Shown piece after piece: positions 24,163 through 35,417 of a DNA stretch of 64,000 nucleotides. The stretch's first letter is position 1. Each line of letters opens with the position of its first letter. The position numbers and the translations under genes are program-made. Location of the stretch: assembly GCA_025331435.1 (NCBI GenBank), contig JAIWNI010000052.1:62001-126000 (forward strand), read 5' to 3'. The notes under the pieces were generated by a model. The model was not told the origin of the DNA, made no database searches, and saw nothing but the letters and a program-made list of their open reading frames with translations. Origin of the DNA: Choanephora cucurbitarum (lineage: Eukaryota > Mucoromycota > Mucoromycetes > Mucorales > Choanephoraceae).

Positions 24163-27100
24163 CCAAAAAACGCAAAAGACAAGCAACTTCTCAAGCTGGT
24201 TCTACAAGGAAAAGAAAGCCTCCTCCCCCTGCTCCTGATACTGAAGATTATACAAAATATACTACTAGAAAGTGCAAACTTGGACCTCTTTTGAGAAATG
24301 ATTTTAAACTTTATAAAGTAAGGCTTTGATTCTATCTTAGCTTGGCCTATATCTCATTCTGTTATGTTAGAACTTCTTTCGTGTGTTGGCTGAAGAATTT
24401 TCTGTAATTCGCCAAGATGCGCTGAATTTTACCATGTTGATCCTTGTGCAGTTCTTTAATACTCAACAAGTTGAACTTGTTGCTCACTGCAGAAATAGAA
24501 TGCCAGATTTAGAGAGATCCATTAATCAGCTCAACCACTCAGTTTCTCTCTCTTCTCAATTGGTAGTAGAATTGAACCAACTCAACATACAAAATATTAC
24601 TATTCCATCCGAACCAATTACAAATATGCTTCTGCCTCTTTTACTTGCAATTCAAAATCAACTAGTTCAGCTAGCGCCTAACATCGCTAACATTACAGAA
24701 CACTCACAACAAATACAAGAATCTATCAACAATCAAGATCACACTTTAAACAATACAAACCAGTTCCATGATCGCTTGACACAAGCAACCAACTTGATTC
24801 GTCCACAAATAATACAAATGCAGCAGCTTGTTACTCAGCTTGATCAAATTAACAATAACATGCATAACACCTTCAATCGCCTAACTGAAGTGCAAAGAGC
24901 GATCATCAACAACATAATGAACGACATTAATGTGTCTGATCAAGTCAACCTTGGTAGGCAAGCAATTGAAAATAGATTGAGTGAATTTAGAAGAAACAAC
25001 TTGAGTGAAGCCGAACTGTTGCTGCAATCGCAACTCTTAGCACAAATTCGTGTATTTGTTACAAACAACCAACAACACTTGCAGACTCTTCCAGCATATC
25101 AGCTTGCAAATCAAAACACAATCAATGCAAGCCCAGCCATGAGAGAGTATCTTCAGCTCAATCAACTTGAAAGGCGCTTTCAAGAAGTATTAAACAGCAA
25201 TGGCAATTTATTTCAGCAGGCTGAAATAATTTGTCAACAAATTGCTTTGATCAGTTCAAATCCTCAAGGACATACATTGTTTCCTAAAATTACACATAGT
25301 ACGTTCTGGTCGCGCATATACCGAAGAGTTGCAATCGACTCTCAGCATCTGAACAATCGAATAGTAAGTACATGCAGTATACATACATACTTGAGAGTAT
25401 TTGGTTGTTGACACTATCTTCATCAGCATTTTCATCCGTCTATTCCTCGGAATTTTTCTGACTTTGACGTGTCAAGAAAAATCGCTGGTTCTGATGAATA
25501 TGCATATGCTATTCCTAGTCTTGATCAGTTGCATATAGAAGTCTCTCATTTGTACGGAACAACAGTAATTTAAAGTAAATATAGATATGTATCTGTTTGT
25601 ATAATGACATGTGCTTACTATTTGCGCTAGACATTGTTATGCATTTATTTTGTACGAGGTTATGGATTATCAGAATCTTCAAAGGTTATTTCTTGGATCA
25701 GCAGCAACAACTTAGACAGTTGCCTATCATGGACTTAGTTAATACTGATACAGTCATCCCCCGATTTAGGGAACGAAATATAAGGAACGATTTTGATTTA
25801 GGGAACGGTCTTGAGGGAACCGAAGTTCGTTTAACGCTAAAAATCCCTGCTATTGCTATGAGAAAAAGGAAACGATTTTGATTTAGGGAACGGTGTCGAG
25901 GGAACCAAGACTGTTCCCTAAATCGGGAGATGACTGTATTGCAATATGTAGGCAGCCTTGACTTTGTACCAAGACATCTTCTTCCCATCATCAGCTCGAA
26001 AAGCTGCCGATGTTATTGTGAAACACACACAATTTCAAGACATTGTGTTTCAAAATCAAGAAGATCAAGATGTTGGAGGAGAACTCCCTGCCTTTGTTAA
26101 TCTAGACCAGCTATAAAACAACATTCGTCTGATTTATGAAGCTGGTTTTGCCAATACAGACTATGAACATGTTGATAATTACGAGAATGCCTCCACCCAT
26201 CCATTAAAGTATCTTCGTGTCAGCTACCGTCTCTTGCAAGTCGCTTCTTCGTTCCCTGACCTTCCCATCAAGCTGTGGAGTCTGATACCCCAAGCTAGTC
26301 ACTCCATTGTCCACGTACCGCTGAGTGGTATGACCACTTTCTATCATCTGTTCAAAAAGCCCATACAATCAATTTACCTGTTCCTGGCCTGTTCATCCGC
26401 AATGGTGTCTTCATCCCTCAAGTAGATTTCCAACTTCTTTATTCTAGACAAGCGGACAAAAGAAATCTTTGGAGCGTAATGTTTGACCTGAGAAGAATTG
26501 AACATGGTGATATGCAGCTAGCTTTTGGCATGAAGACTGACGGTCATATGATCAGTGTGCTTTTATGAAAAGGCAGCAATCAATTACGTCCCTCAAAACC
26601 AGAAAGAAACAGTGCTGCAAAAGACTCGCAAGAACATCAACAACTGGAACAAAGGTCTATATCCTCTCTATAAGAACTCTTTTGGCATCACTGAAAATGA
26701 CCGAGCTGTTGGTATTGATCCTGGTAAGCATACGTAATGAATGGTTATAAAGTCTCAAGCTAACGTGTATTTATATATATTCAAAGGTGTCCGTGATATT
26801 GCGTGTGGTGTAGACTGTGATGCGCAACTGTTGACCAACAAGCAAACAACTAAGCAACATTCTTTTAGTGTTAGTAATGCTTCTTACAAACTTCGTTCTG
26901 GTATGTCTTGGGTACAACAGAAAGAGTTGAAAAGCCGAGCCCAGTCAGGCATCCAAGCTTCTTATGACAGATTGCAAAGTCGCAAAGTATGCACTAATGA
27001 AGGTGTGATGCAGTTTCTGAACTCTTTTGCCTCTGAACGTACAATTTGAGCTTTACTTCATATTGTAAAGTTGATCGTTGATAACTAATGCCTCAAGTAA

Positions 27101-27971
27101 AAAAAAAATGATAGAATACATGACTTTATGAGAACCTACTGCCATCGTGAAAACAAAGGCTACACCTACTCTGATAGCAAAATGGCTCAAGATTATGTCG
27201 TCCGTGTCGTTCTTGGTAGAACAAAAGTTGGCGAAGATTTCAAGCTGCCTCATTCTTCATCAAAAAGTTCTAGGAGAAGAAGAAGATACAGGGTTCATTT
27301 ACAAGACCAACTAAGACCTGCAGATGATGTCAGAAGAACTATTGTTGCGTATGGCGATGCTGGCATCCGTGGTCCTTATCGTGGCAACACACCAATTCCT
27401 GTCAAGCAAATTTAATGTGCTATCGCTGAAAAAGCTATTGTGATTCCTGTAGATGAGTTCCGCACTTCTGTCACCTGCTGCCACTGCCATCAAGGGCTTG
27501 ATCTTGTTCGTGCTCCCATGTACGTCTGTAACCATCGCAAGAAGAAGCATCGTTCTGGAGGCTTCGATGGCAATATGTTTGAGTCTCGTTCGACTGTAAA
27601 GTGTTATGAGGAAGAGAATCACATCTTACATAGGACAAGTCAATGCCCCCAAAAAAGAAGAATAGGTAATTAATTGTTTACTCCAAATAGACCCTCAGTT
27701 TCTAATCTGATTATATATGATAGACAACCGTGCTATCTATCCGTTGAAGCTGTGTCCCCAGTTTCCAACGAATAATAATGCCGGTCTGGTAAGTCAATCT
27801 TATACTCTCTATAGCTTATGATGTTTTAATCATTCAATATAGTTTTGGAACAGAGATGTTAATGCCGCCGCCAATATCAGAAGCATACTTGTAGAGTATA
27901 TACGCTCGGATTATGTCCTTGAATCAAGGCCAGCCGCATTAACAAGAGGTCAACGGGACCAAGGACTGTAG
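24163..27971 (+). pseudogene. Fanzor-like (eukaryotic TnpB/OMEGA) RuvC nuclease, disrupted
   Basis: Eukaryotic relative of IS605/IS607 TnpB, an RNA-guided DNA nuclease family. Seen in order: a basic NLS-like start (KKRKRQ, TRKRKPPPP, 24163-24250), the N-terminal block KCKLGPLLRND, a long Gln/Asn-rich coiled region (24400-25360), MTTFYHLFK (26329), TDGHMIS (26540), RuvC-I GIDPG (26710-26725), spliced to VRDIACGVD after a 63-nt intron (26724-26786), YTYSDSKMAQDYVV (27168), VDEFRTSVTCCHCH (27449-27490) and RuvC-III RDVNAAANI (27853-27880). At least five introns are recognisable. It is broken by nonsense codons (for example TAA at 26114 and 27414), frame shifts near 26363 and 26558, a gap near 27050 and a 186-bp MITE. 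Family assignment from the joint motifs is strong; activity is not expected. Confidence 0.85.
25751..25936. mobile_element. MITE with TA target duplication, Tc1/mariner-type
   Basis: A 186-bp non-coding element with terminal inverted repeats of about 24 bp, starting CAGTCATC and running to TTTAGGGAAC, with one mismatch between the ends. It is flanked by TA on both sides (25749-25750 and 25937-25938), the duplication expected for Tc1/mariner transposases. Inside, a 30-odd base motif (GATTTTGATTTAGGGAACGG...) occurs twice in direct orientation near 25793 and 25873. It has no coding capacity and needs a transposase supplied elsewhere. It interrupts the Fanzor-like gene. Confidence 0.85.
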
Positions 27972-28690
27972 ATAAAGTCTATCATACGATTTATTTCGTC
28001 CGGTGAAGGTAAAGATTTAGATCAAAAGCACAAAATGACTACTTTTCTAATTTATACACCCAAATTATCCGATAAGTTACATGTTTACAGTCTATTTTTT
28101 TTTTTACTATGAGAATCAATACAATTGTTCAGTTGATACTTAAAGACCTATTTAGAATAAAGAGGACAGTAGGTTCCTTTTTTTTTCTAAGCAGTTTGTC
28201 TGTAATGAAAACAAGACAAGAACAAGATGCTGTTATCAAGCCTACTTCCAATCCATAAAAGAAGTCTGTACGTATATAAGTGTATATCTCTCTTCTAAAA
28301 AAGCACCTTTAGATCTACAAAGTTGATGTAATTAGTCCTAACTAATTCTTATTTCGCTTTTCATTTGCATAACGTGGTCTTGATATGTCTTGCATACCAG
28401 TCTCTATTACTTTAGCTCACATATGCATTTAGGGAAACACCTTTTGGCTTTGTTTTAACTATTTGTAGTTACAAATGTTTCTTAAGGACTACATGTTTTC
28501 ATATGATATACATTATATTTGCTATGAAATATCTCTAAGAGATATGATGTATTTGTCTGCTGCTAGCAAAGTTAAGTTATGTATTGATCATCTGAGCCTT
28601 ACAACTTTTGGGAATTCAGTTGAGAGCAATGATGGAAACACGATTACACATTCAGTTTCCCCTTTTTTTTGAGTACCTTAAAGCCATCGT
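27972..28690. other. Spacer right of the Fanzor-like relic
   Basis: AT-rich sequence with poly-T tracts. A 65-codon plus-strand frame at 28475-28672 has no domain. No terminal inverted repeat for the Fanzor-like element could be matched between this side and the left flank by eye. Confidence 0.4.
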
Positions 28691-29500
28691 ATGTGTCAAG
28701 CAGAAAAAAACATACATTCTGCCTTTTTTGATTCTTCTATAGACTATGATTCTCCAGAAGAACAAGGAAGTAGTCATCATAACTTTATTGAATCATTAAC
28801 AGACCGAGTCGATTTAAGCACGCTTGACAAGACAAGTGAGTATTGGCGACTGGATAAGTATGTATACAAATAAACAAAGCTTAAATTTGATTGTTGTCTG
28901 CTTTAGAAAATATGTAAACAATAAGGACGAATCTTGTTTCATCATTCATAACTTACTTTCTTCGTTTTATAACGGGCAAAGTCAAAATTCGGATTTGGGT
29001 CAAGATAAGATAATCAGAAAAGAAAGGTTTTTTTTTGGAGTTGCTTTGCGGCTTAAAAGTCAAATGAAAACACTATATACACTTAAATATAAACTTCCGA
29101 AAGTGTTTCTTCTGTTTGAATGAATTGTGCAAACTGCTATACAAATTCACTGTCAGTAAGCGCATATTCTTGCTTAGTGGTATAGTATTGGTTACTTTAA
29201 CGCTTTTTTATGATTTGCTTGTATGATTATATTAATGTAAGGTTGACAAAAGGAGCGACGCCTACTTTTTCTTTCTTCTCCAGAGATGGCAGCTGTTTGT
29301 TTCAAAGAAAATCTGTTAGACATGAATAGTCTCTTTAACATAAAGAAAAAAGAAAGTTTCAACTATTTACATCGATTCTTATGTTTGCAGAATATAATAA
29401 AATGGAAACAATGTGTAGTAAACTTTACAACTGGGACTTTCGACAAAATACTAGCATTTGTAATCATATAGTATATGAATCAAAAGAAACAGTATTTTGA
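28691..29500 (+). pseudogene. Exon-like fragments of an unidentified gene
   Basis: Three protein-like stretches with splice-like borders occur in a row: 28691-28858 (ends EYWRLDK), joined across a 52-nt GTATGT...TTTAG intron to KYVNNKDESCFIIHN at 28911, and 29396-29500 (METMCSKLYNWDF...) preceded by a TTTGCAG acceptor. The first join is in phase. No start, no domain and stops between the parts suggest a decayed gene or transposon product. I do not recognise it. Confidence 0.3.
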
Positions 29501-29826
29501 TTTACCAAAGACAGATTCAGACTAACACCACATCAACATGAGAATGTGTGCCTCTATAATAGTACGAAAATGTCTGTAAACAGGTTCAAAAAAGGGGAAG
29601 CCAAAAATACAAATAGCAGCTCAAAGAATAACACCCTAGCCAATTTACAAGTTTGCTGGCCAAAACTAAATAAGCCATGCGATACCAGTCGTATTTGTTA
29701 CAACATCAATAGAGCAGAACTCGTATAGTTACTGGGTCGCTAATAATATCATCTCAGGTCAGAACAATTCCTATAAATAAAGGTTGGTTTTTTCTTAAAA
29801 TTTTCTTTTCTCTTGAACGGAGAAAT

Positions 29827-31766
29827 ATGAGATTGTTTAGGTGGTTGGTGCTTGCTGCATTGACTAATGTTCATGCAACCAGAGTGATGTTTAGAGTGAT
29901 TGCCCCAGAAAGTAACAAGAACGTGCAGGTCAGCGTAGATGGCCATTTAACATCATTGTCTGCAAAAGACCCAGATGTACCTTATTTTACTGGCACAGCA
30001 CACATTACTAGAGGAGATTCCTATCATGTAAGTGGCTTGCTGCATTTTGACCTTTTTTTTCAATTGATTTCATACAAAAAAAAAGTACATCATGGACGGA
30101 AAGGCAGAGAATTTTACTCGCACCTTTAATGATGGCAATTCCACATTGAATGAATTCTTTGGACGTCAAGTGACTTATGCTACAGACATTCCAGAACTAC
30201 CATTCATTTTAGCAGAAGGTGCTTGGGACAGAGGATCGACAAATCATTCCATATGGGATAGCAACTATATTCCATCTATTTTTGTTACTGGCGATCGTGA
30301 TAACATGGAAGAATTGATTGTTAATGTGACTGATTCAACTTTCAAAACAAAAATCACTTATATTACAGCCAACGATGTAAAAACATTTGAAGTAAGTTCT
30401 CTCTATCCTTGGAGTTATACATTCAGATACAACAAATCTGATCCGTTGCTAGGACTGTTCATTTTTTCTTCATAAACCAGGCAAGAAACACAATGATGCT
30501 AAGCAATCTTGGGTTTGGACATTACCTGAAGACCAAGTCTATGCTGATCGTAATTTCTTTAAGATCAGGCATCAAGAGGAAGATCCTACCCAACTTCGAG
30601 AGAAGCTATATGCTGATCTCGCTCGCCAAATGGGCACGTATGCTAACATGGCCAACATGATTCGTTTCTTCATCAACAAAGAAGGCATGGGCACATTTAA
30701 CTTGCTAGATGATGTATCTATGTATTCCTATATCAACGCAATGTTCTATAATGGCAATCCCCCTGAGAAAATAGGTGCCCTCTATGACGGTGGGACTGGT
30801 GCTGATTTCAATCCTACTTCAGATATAGAGAACTTTGTTGCTAACTATGACTCTCCGTTGGAAGAAAAAGCTCTTGAACCCTTTGTGCGTGCCATCAGTC
30901 AAGTCAATTTTACTAATGATGAGCAGGTAAAAGCTATAGGGGAATACTTTGATTACGATCAATTCCTTCGTTTCATGGTGATCGAGTTCCTTACTGGTGA
31001 TTGGGATGGGTATTGGATGGAACAGACAAATGACGGTGCTTACATTGACACAGACAACAAAATGATGTATTACCTGGCTCAAGATTTTGACGCAACTTTT
31101 GGTATCAATCTTGCTTATGGAGACGACTTTGTCAACGTATCTTATACAAAATATCCTGAAAGGTTTCCCCAAGGTTATCTGATCAACAAGTTACTTACCA
31201 ACCCCACAATTCGAACTGTTTTTGAAAGTTACTTGAAAGAAGCCACGACTACCCTCTTCAGTACTGGCGTGCTTCGACCTTATGTTCTCGCTCGTCACAA
31301 GTTTATCTATCCTGACCTTGAATGGGATCGTTCAATTGTTCAGAGATCTCCTGGCAAACTCTTTGGCTGGACTATAGATCATACAGTAGAAAATCTATAT
31401 GAAGGTGTCGCGGCTCCCGGTGGAAAGCCAGGGGGAGCTGAGTGGGGTCTTCTTCAATGGGTTGCAGCGAAAGAAGAAGCTGTTGCTAGAGATTTGGGTA
31501 TTGAAGCCAATAGTCTCCCTGTTGAGCAAGAAGATATTGAATATGAACTTTCTAAGAAACAAACCAAAGAGCTTGAAATTAAAGCTTCTTCTGTACAGAA
31601 AAACTCACTTGAAAAGCAGCTGGAACAATACAATGGCAAGAGAAGTACGTTTCACCGATTCAGGAACGCTGGCAACCCAATGAAGCAAGTCAATGCTGCT
31701 GCAACACAAATGCCTTCATCATTGTTTCTGGTTGCAGCTTTTGTCACTTTATTTGCTCTTTGTTGA
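29827..31766 (+). CDS. CotH-family spore-coat / invasin-like protein, GPI-anchored
   Basis: Three-exon gene, 606 residues: 29827-30027, 30086-30391, 30453-31766. The third exon must start at 30453 (GAC), giving TFE/DCSFFLHKPGKKHNDAKQSW, which keeps frame and matches CotH proteins. Features: signal peptide ending ALTNVHA, an N-terminal beta-sandwich region (MFRVIAPE, DPDVPYFTG), the CotH kinase-like core (FKIRHQEEDPTQLREKLYAD, QDFDATFG), the CotH motif variant MEQTNDGAYIDTDN near 31018-31060, and a hydrophobic C-terminal GPI-type tail. CotH proteins of Mucorales are cell-surface proteins; some bind host receptors, others appear to be wall kinases or coat proteins. Which role applies here is not known. 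The 5' flank carries transposon debris. Confidence 0.92.
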
Positions 31767-33300
31767 GACTCTTTGTTCTTTCTCTCTCTTTAGAGCGAAA
31801 TTCTTTTTTTTTTATTGTATATATGGTTTTAGAACTTTATTATCTATATTTTCAATGTACCTCAAACTTCTTTCTAAATCAAAAGTTTTACACCCCAACA
31901 TCTTTTCTAAAAAAAAAGTGCTTCATTCCGAAAGTAACACAGAAAAATAAACGTAACTAAGGAGAAAGGTGTATTTTTAGTATTTTCATTGCCTTAGGTT
32001 TGCTACTTTTTTATTTTTAAAAAATAAACAGATGAAGAAAACGTTAAATATGTCCAAATACTATAAAGGGAAAAAGCTTTAAAAGAACATTCGACATGCA
32101 TTCCAAAATAAGCATATTTCAGAATAAGGCACACACACAAAATCAGCCCCTTTCAAACAGAAAGAGCTAGAGCGCCTTTCTTTCTTATTAGTAATCGACT
32201 ATACAAAATAACCAAATGAAGACAGTAGAAATAAGCTTTTCTCTAAACATGTTAAGCGAACACATACTATCCTGTTGGAAAGCAAAATATTGCTTGAGAG
32301 TCTTATGTCGAGTGCAAACTTATTTTGCCTAGCTCAATCTAAATCTATAGGCACTTAAATTTTTTTTTCTCCCTATAGAAGCTTAATTCTGAAATTAAAA
32401 AAAATAAAAGTACAGATCATTTAGTTCGCTCTCTGCTTCAATCTGATAACAACATAGTCTATATCTCCTTCTGTTACAATTTATGGCTACAAGGTTTAAT
32501 TTTATTTGCTGTGTGTACTACCTAAATCGATTAATTATACCTAAGCAATAAGGTTTTTGATTAAACAATAGACTTGTCAAATCGGTTATTGAAAATTAAC
32601 TTAAAGGAGAATTGACAAGGAGTATGTTGAATACATACAAGAAAACCCCAAAAGTTCCTATTAAAGAAATCTAGACTTAATTCTTTTTCTTTTAGTCATC
32701 AATAAGGCTACTGAAAAGCCAAGAGATTTTTTTTGAAATACAACATGTATCAGCCTGTCTGAGGTTGAATAAGTGTAGCACAAGAAAGGAGGTGGATAGA
32801 GAAAGAGAACAATAAGTCAGGCACATTGTAATGTAAGGTGAATGACAGGCTGATAGCTTGACATTGCCACTACTACTAAAACAGGTAACTTGCATGATGC
32901 AAATGCATGCAATCAAAGCTGAAGCAATGTTTATTTTTGGCTGCCTTGAATATGTATCGTATGGTTTTTATGAGAATTTAAGGGTTTTTTATTGTGTTAT
33001 AATACATATAAAGAATAGAAAATGATATGAGAGGAAATTCAATAAAGAAATGTGATGCATCTACATTAATGAAAGAGGAAGAGGTTCATATTTATATGCG
33101 TATAATGAAAAAGAAATAGAGCAAAATGGAGACGTAAAACAATATATATGTGTGTGTATATAGAGTGTAAAGAAGAAGCTGGCATATGTATGTTATATGA
33201 TATAATGGTGGAATTTACAAATTGACAATAAGATATACAAAAAAGAATAGAGGGAAATGAGTAACATAGAGAATAAAGAAAATAAGAAAAAACATAAGCA
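31767..33300. other. Long intergenic region, convergent 3' ends
   Basis: About 1.5 kb between the CotH stop and the 3' end of the MADS gene. AT-rich with poly-T and poly-A; a TATATATGTGTGTGTATATA-like repeat lies near 33142. No credible gene or RNA was seen. Confidence 0.5.
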
Positions 33301-34729
33301 TTAAGCTTCTGTCTTGATTTTCTTGTTTGTTGGCATATAATCAAATGGCATATACGCTCTTTTTCTAAAGACATATCGAGTTAGAGTCATAAAATGGATA
33401 AGAAATACAACAATAGTTACCCTGAAGTATCGTTATCCAATCTGGTAGATCCGCTGCCCTCTTTGAATGGAGCCGTCGGTATGACAAAAGAACTTGCTGA
33501 GTTCATCTGCTGGATCGGGCTCATCATCATATTAGCTGGATAAAACTCGGGATAAAAAGCTGAAGGTGAAGGCAAATTGGTGACGTACTGAGATGGTAAA
33601 GATGAAGGAGGAGGAATCAAACCTGTTGTGTTGACAACATTTGTCTGAAGAAGAGAAGGAGAATACTATAAAAAGAAAGTCAATAGGAGGGTTACATAGT
33701 AGTACGCAAGAAAACCTTACGTTTTTGTTGATTGTGCTACCAACATCGTTGTCGTTCACAGGAATGGTAACTCGAAGCTTGGGCCTTTTTTCAGGTGTTC
33801 CAGGCTCAGAAAGTGGAGATTGGTCTGGAGAGAATTCTTGCTGAACAGTGGTGGGTGAGCTATAGGGCGAATGATAAAGAGAAGGCATATGCTGTTGCTG
33901 TTGTTGCTGATAGACAACTGAATGAGCTATTTGCTGTTGTTGTTGCATAAGAAACAGTTGGTTCTGTTGATACATAGTATTTGGGTCAAAAGATGAAACA
34001 GAAGAGGTAGCTGATAAGGGAGAAGTGAGTGAGCCGTTGGTATGTCTCAAGAATTGATGCTGATGTGGTGTTACTGATGGTTGATACATTGTGTAACTAG
34101 TAGAGTGAGGCGTGTAAGGCATGCTAACTTGAGTTGGAACCAACTGTGTAGTCTGAGTGGCAAGCACTCTCTGCTGTGGCTGCTGCTGCTGTGGCATTAA
34201 TGATGGGTGTTGCTGAGGATACATAGGATTCGGTTGAGTAGGTTGGGGAAGCAATTGATGGGTAACAATACTCGTGGTCTTTTCTGCTTTTTCACTTGGA
34301 TCATGATCAGAGCCTACTTGAGATTCATGATCATCATCTTGTCTTCCTTCACTGTTTTCAATAAACTGTTTGTAGAAAAGAAAATGAGTTTATATGCACT
34401 CAATTGACATTTTGATTTACTTTACGTCTTGATTGGTTCGAACCTCTCTTGGCAATTCATTCTATTGTCAACAAATGTTAATTACCAACATTCATTATGT
34501 TCTCTAATTTCCTTACTTCTTCATATTGCTTCAAGAGTTTATCCATATCAGAGCTGGAGTATTGAATAAGTTTGTTGTTGGGAGGGAAGATGACAAGAGC
34601 CACCTCGCAGTTACATAAAACACTGAGTTCATAAGCTTTCTTCATAAGACCGTGCTTTCTCTTTAAGAAGGTAACTTGTCGATTGCGATCGTCTTTAATG
34701 GGTTGAATTTGAATCTTTTTACGGCCCAT
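33301..34729 (-). CDS. MEF2/RLM1-type MADS-box transcription factor
   Basis: Five-exon gene, 400 residues: 34729-34517, 34461-34426 (36-nt mini-exon), 34365-33721, 33665-33421, 33364-33301; all in phase. Residues 1-57 are a MEF2-class MADS box ([41 protein letters not shown]), followed by the MEF2 extension, with [12 protein letters not shown] supplied by the mini-exon. The remainder is Gln/Ser/Pro-rich, with poly-Gln tracts ([17 protein letters not shown]) and SP sites ([17 protein letters not shown]) that would suit MAPK control. In yeast RLM1 and SMP1 of this class act in cell-wall integrity and osmotic stress. A similar role here is inference. C-terminus is basic (NKKIKTEA). Confidence 0.93.
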
Positions 34730-35417
34730 ACTAATGAATTTGTGTTTTTTTAAAAAAAGAAAGAGATAAAAGGAAAGAAAGAAAGAGAAATGAAGGATGT
34801 GTAATTTGAATGCGTGTAGATTTTAAAGTATGAAAAATGCAATGACTTTCTCTTTTAGTTGTTTAAATGTGTGTGCACAAGAAAATATCTAATTTATAAA
34901 TATAGTGTAGACCTCAATATTGTTGTATTATTAGCCTGGCTACTATAAATAAACAATCAAGGAAAATGAAGAGAGAGAGAGAGAGTTATATAAAAGAAGG
35001 AGAAGGAAGAGAGGGAGAAAGACAAAGTAGAATAGGAATGCAAGCGATCTAAATTTACATCCTCACTCACTTTCTCTCGATTTACAAAAAAGGTAATTTG
35101 TTATTAATAGATTATGCGGTCATTCAAAAAGACATATTTTTTCTTTTTACACGACGCGCTTTTCTCTTTTTTGCTGCCTAGTTTATTGTTGATCGTACCA
35201 TGTTAAAAAAAGAAACCATGTGTTTTCTATAGTAACAAGCATAAAGAGAAAGAACAGCACTAACTTTCCTTTATTGAAAAGGAAAGGATGATGGACCCAC
35301 ACGTTTCAAAGCCACTGTATGAAAAATTTCTCTTCAAAAAAAATGAAACATAACCATTCGATTTTTTATTAAGAAGAAACTCAACAAACAAGAAAACAAG
35401 CATTTAATTGATTTTGT
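34730..35417. other. Intergenic
   Basis: Promoter side of the MADS gene, with a GA microsatellite (about 34972-34988) and A-rich tracts. No gene was seen. Confidence 0.5.

Noticed and set aside
30392..30452. Apparent frame break in the CotH gene
   Set aside because: Using the acceptor TTGCTAG instead of the later CCAG keeps frame and gives the conserved DCSFFLH start.
34430..34445. GGTTCGAACC, like a tRNA B box
   Set aside because: It lies in the mini-exon of the MADS gene and no A box or acceptor stem surrounds it.
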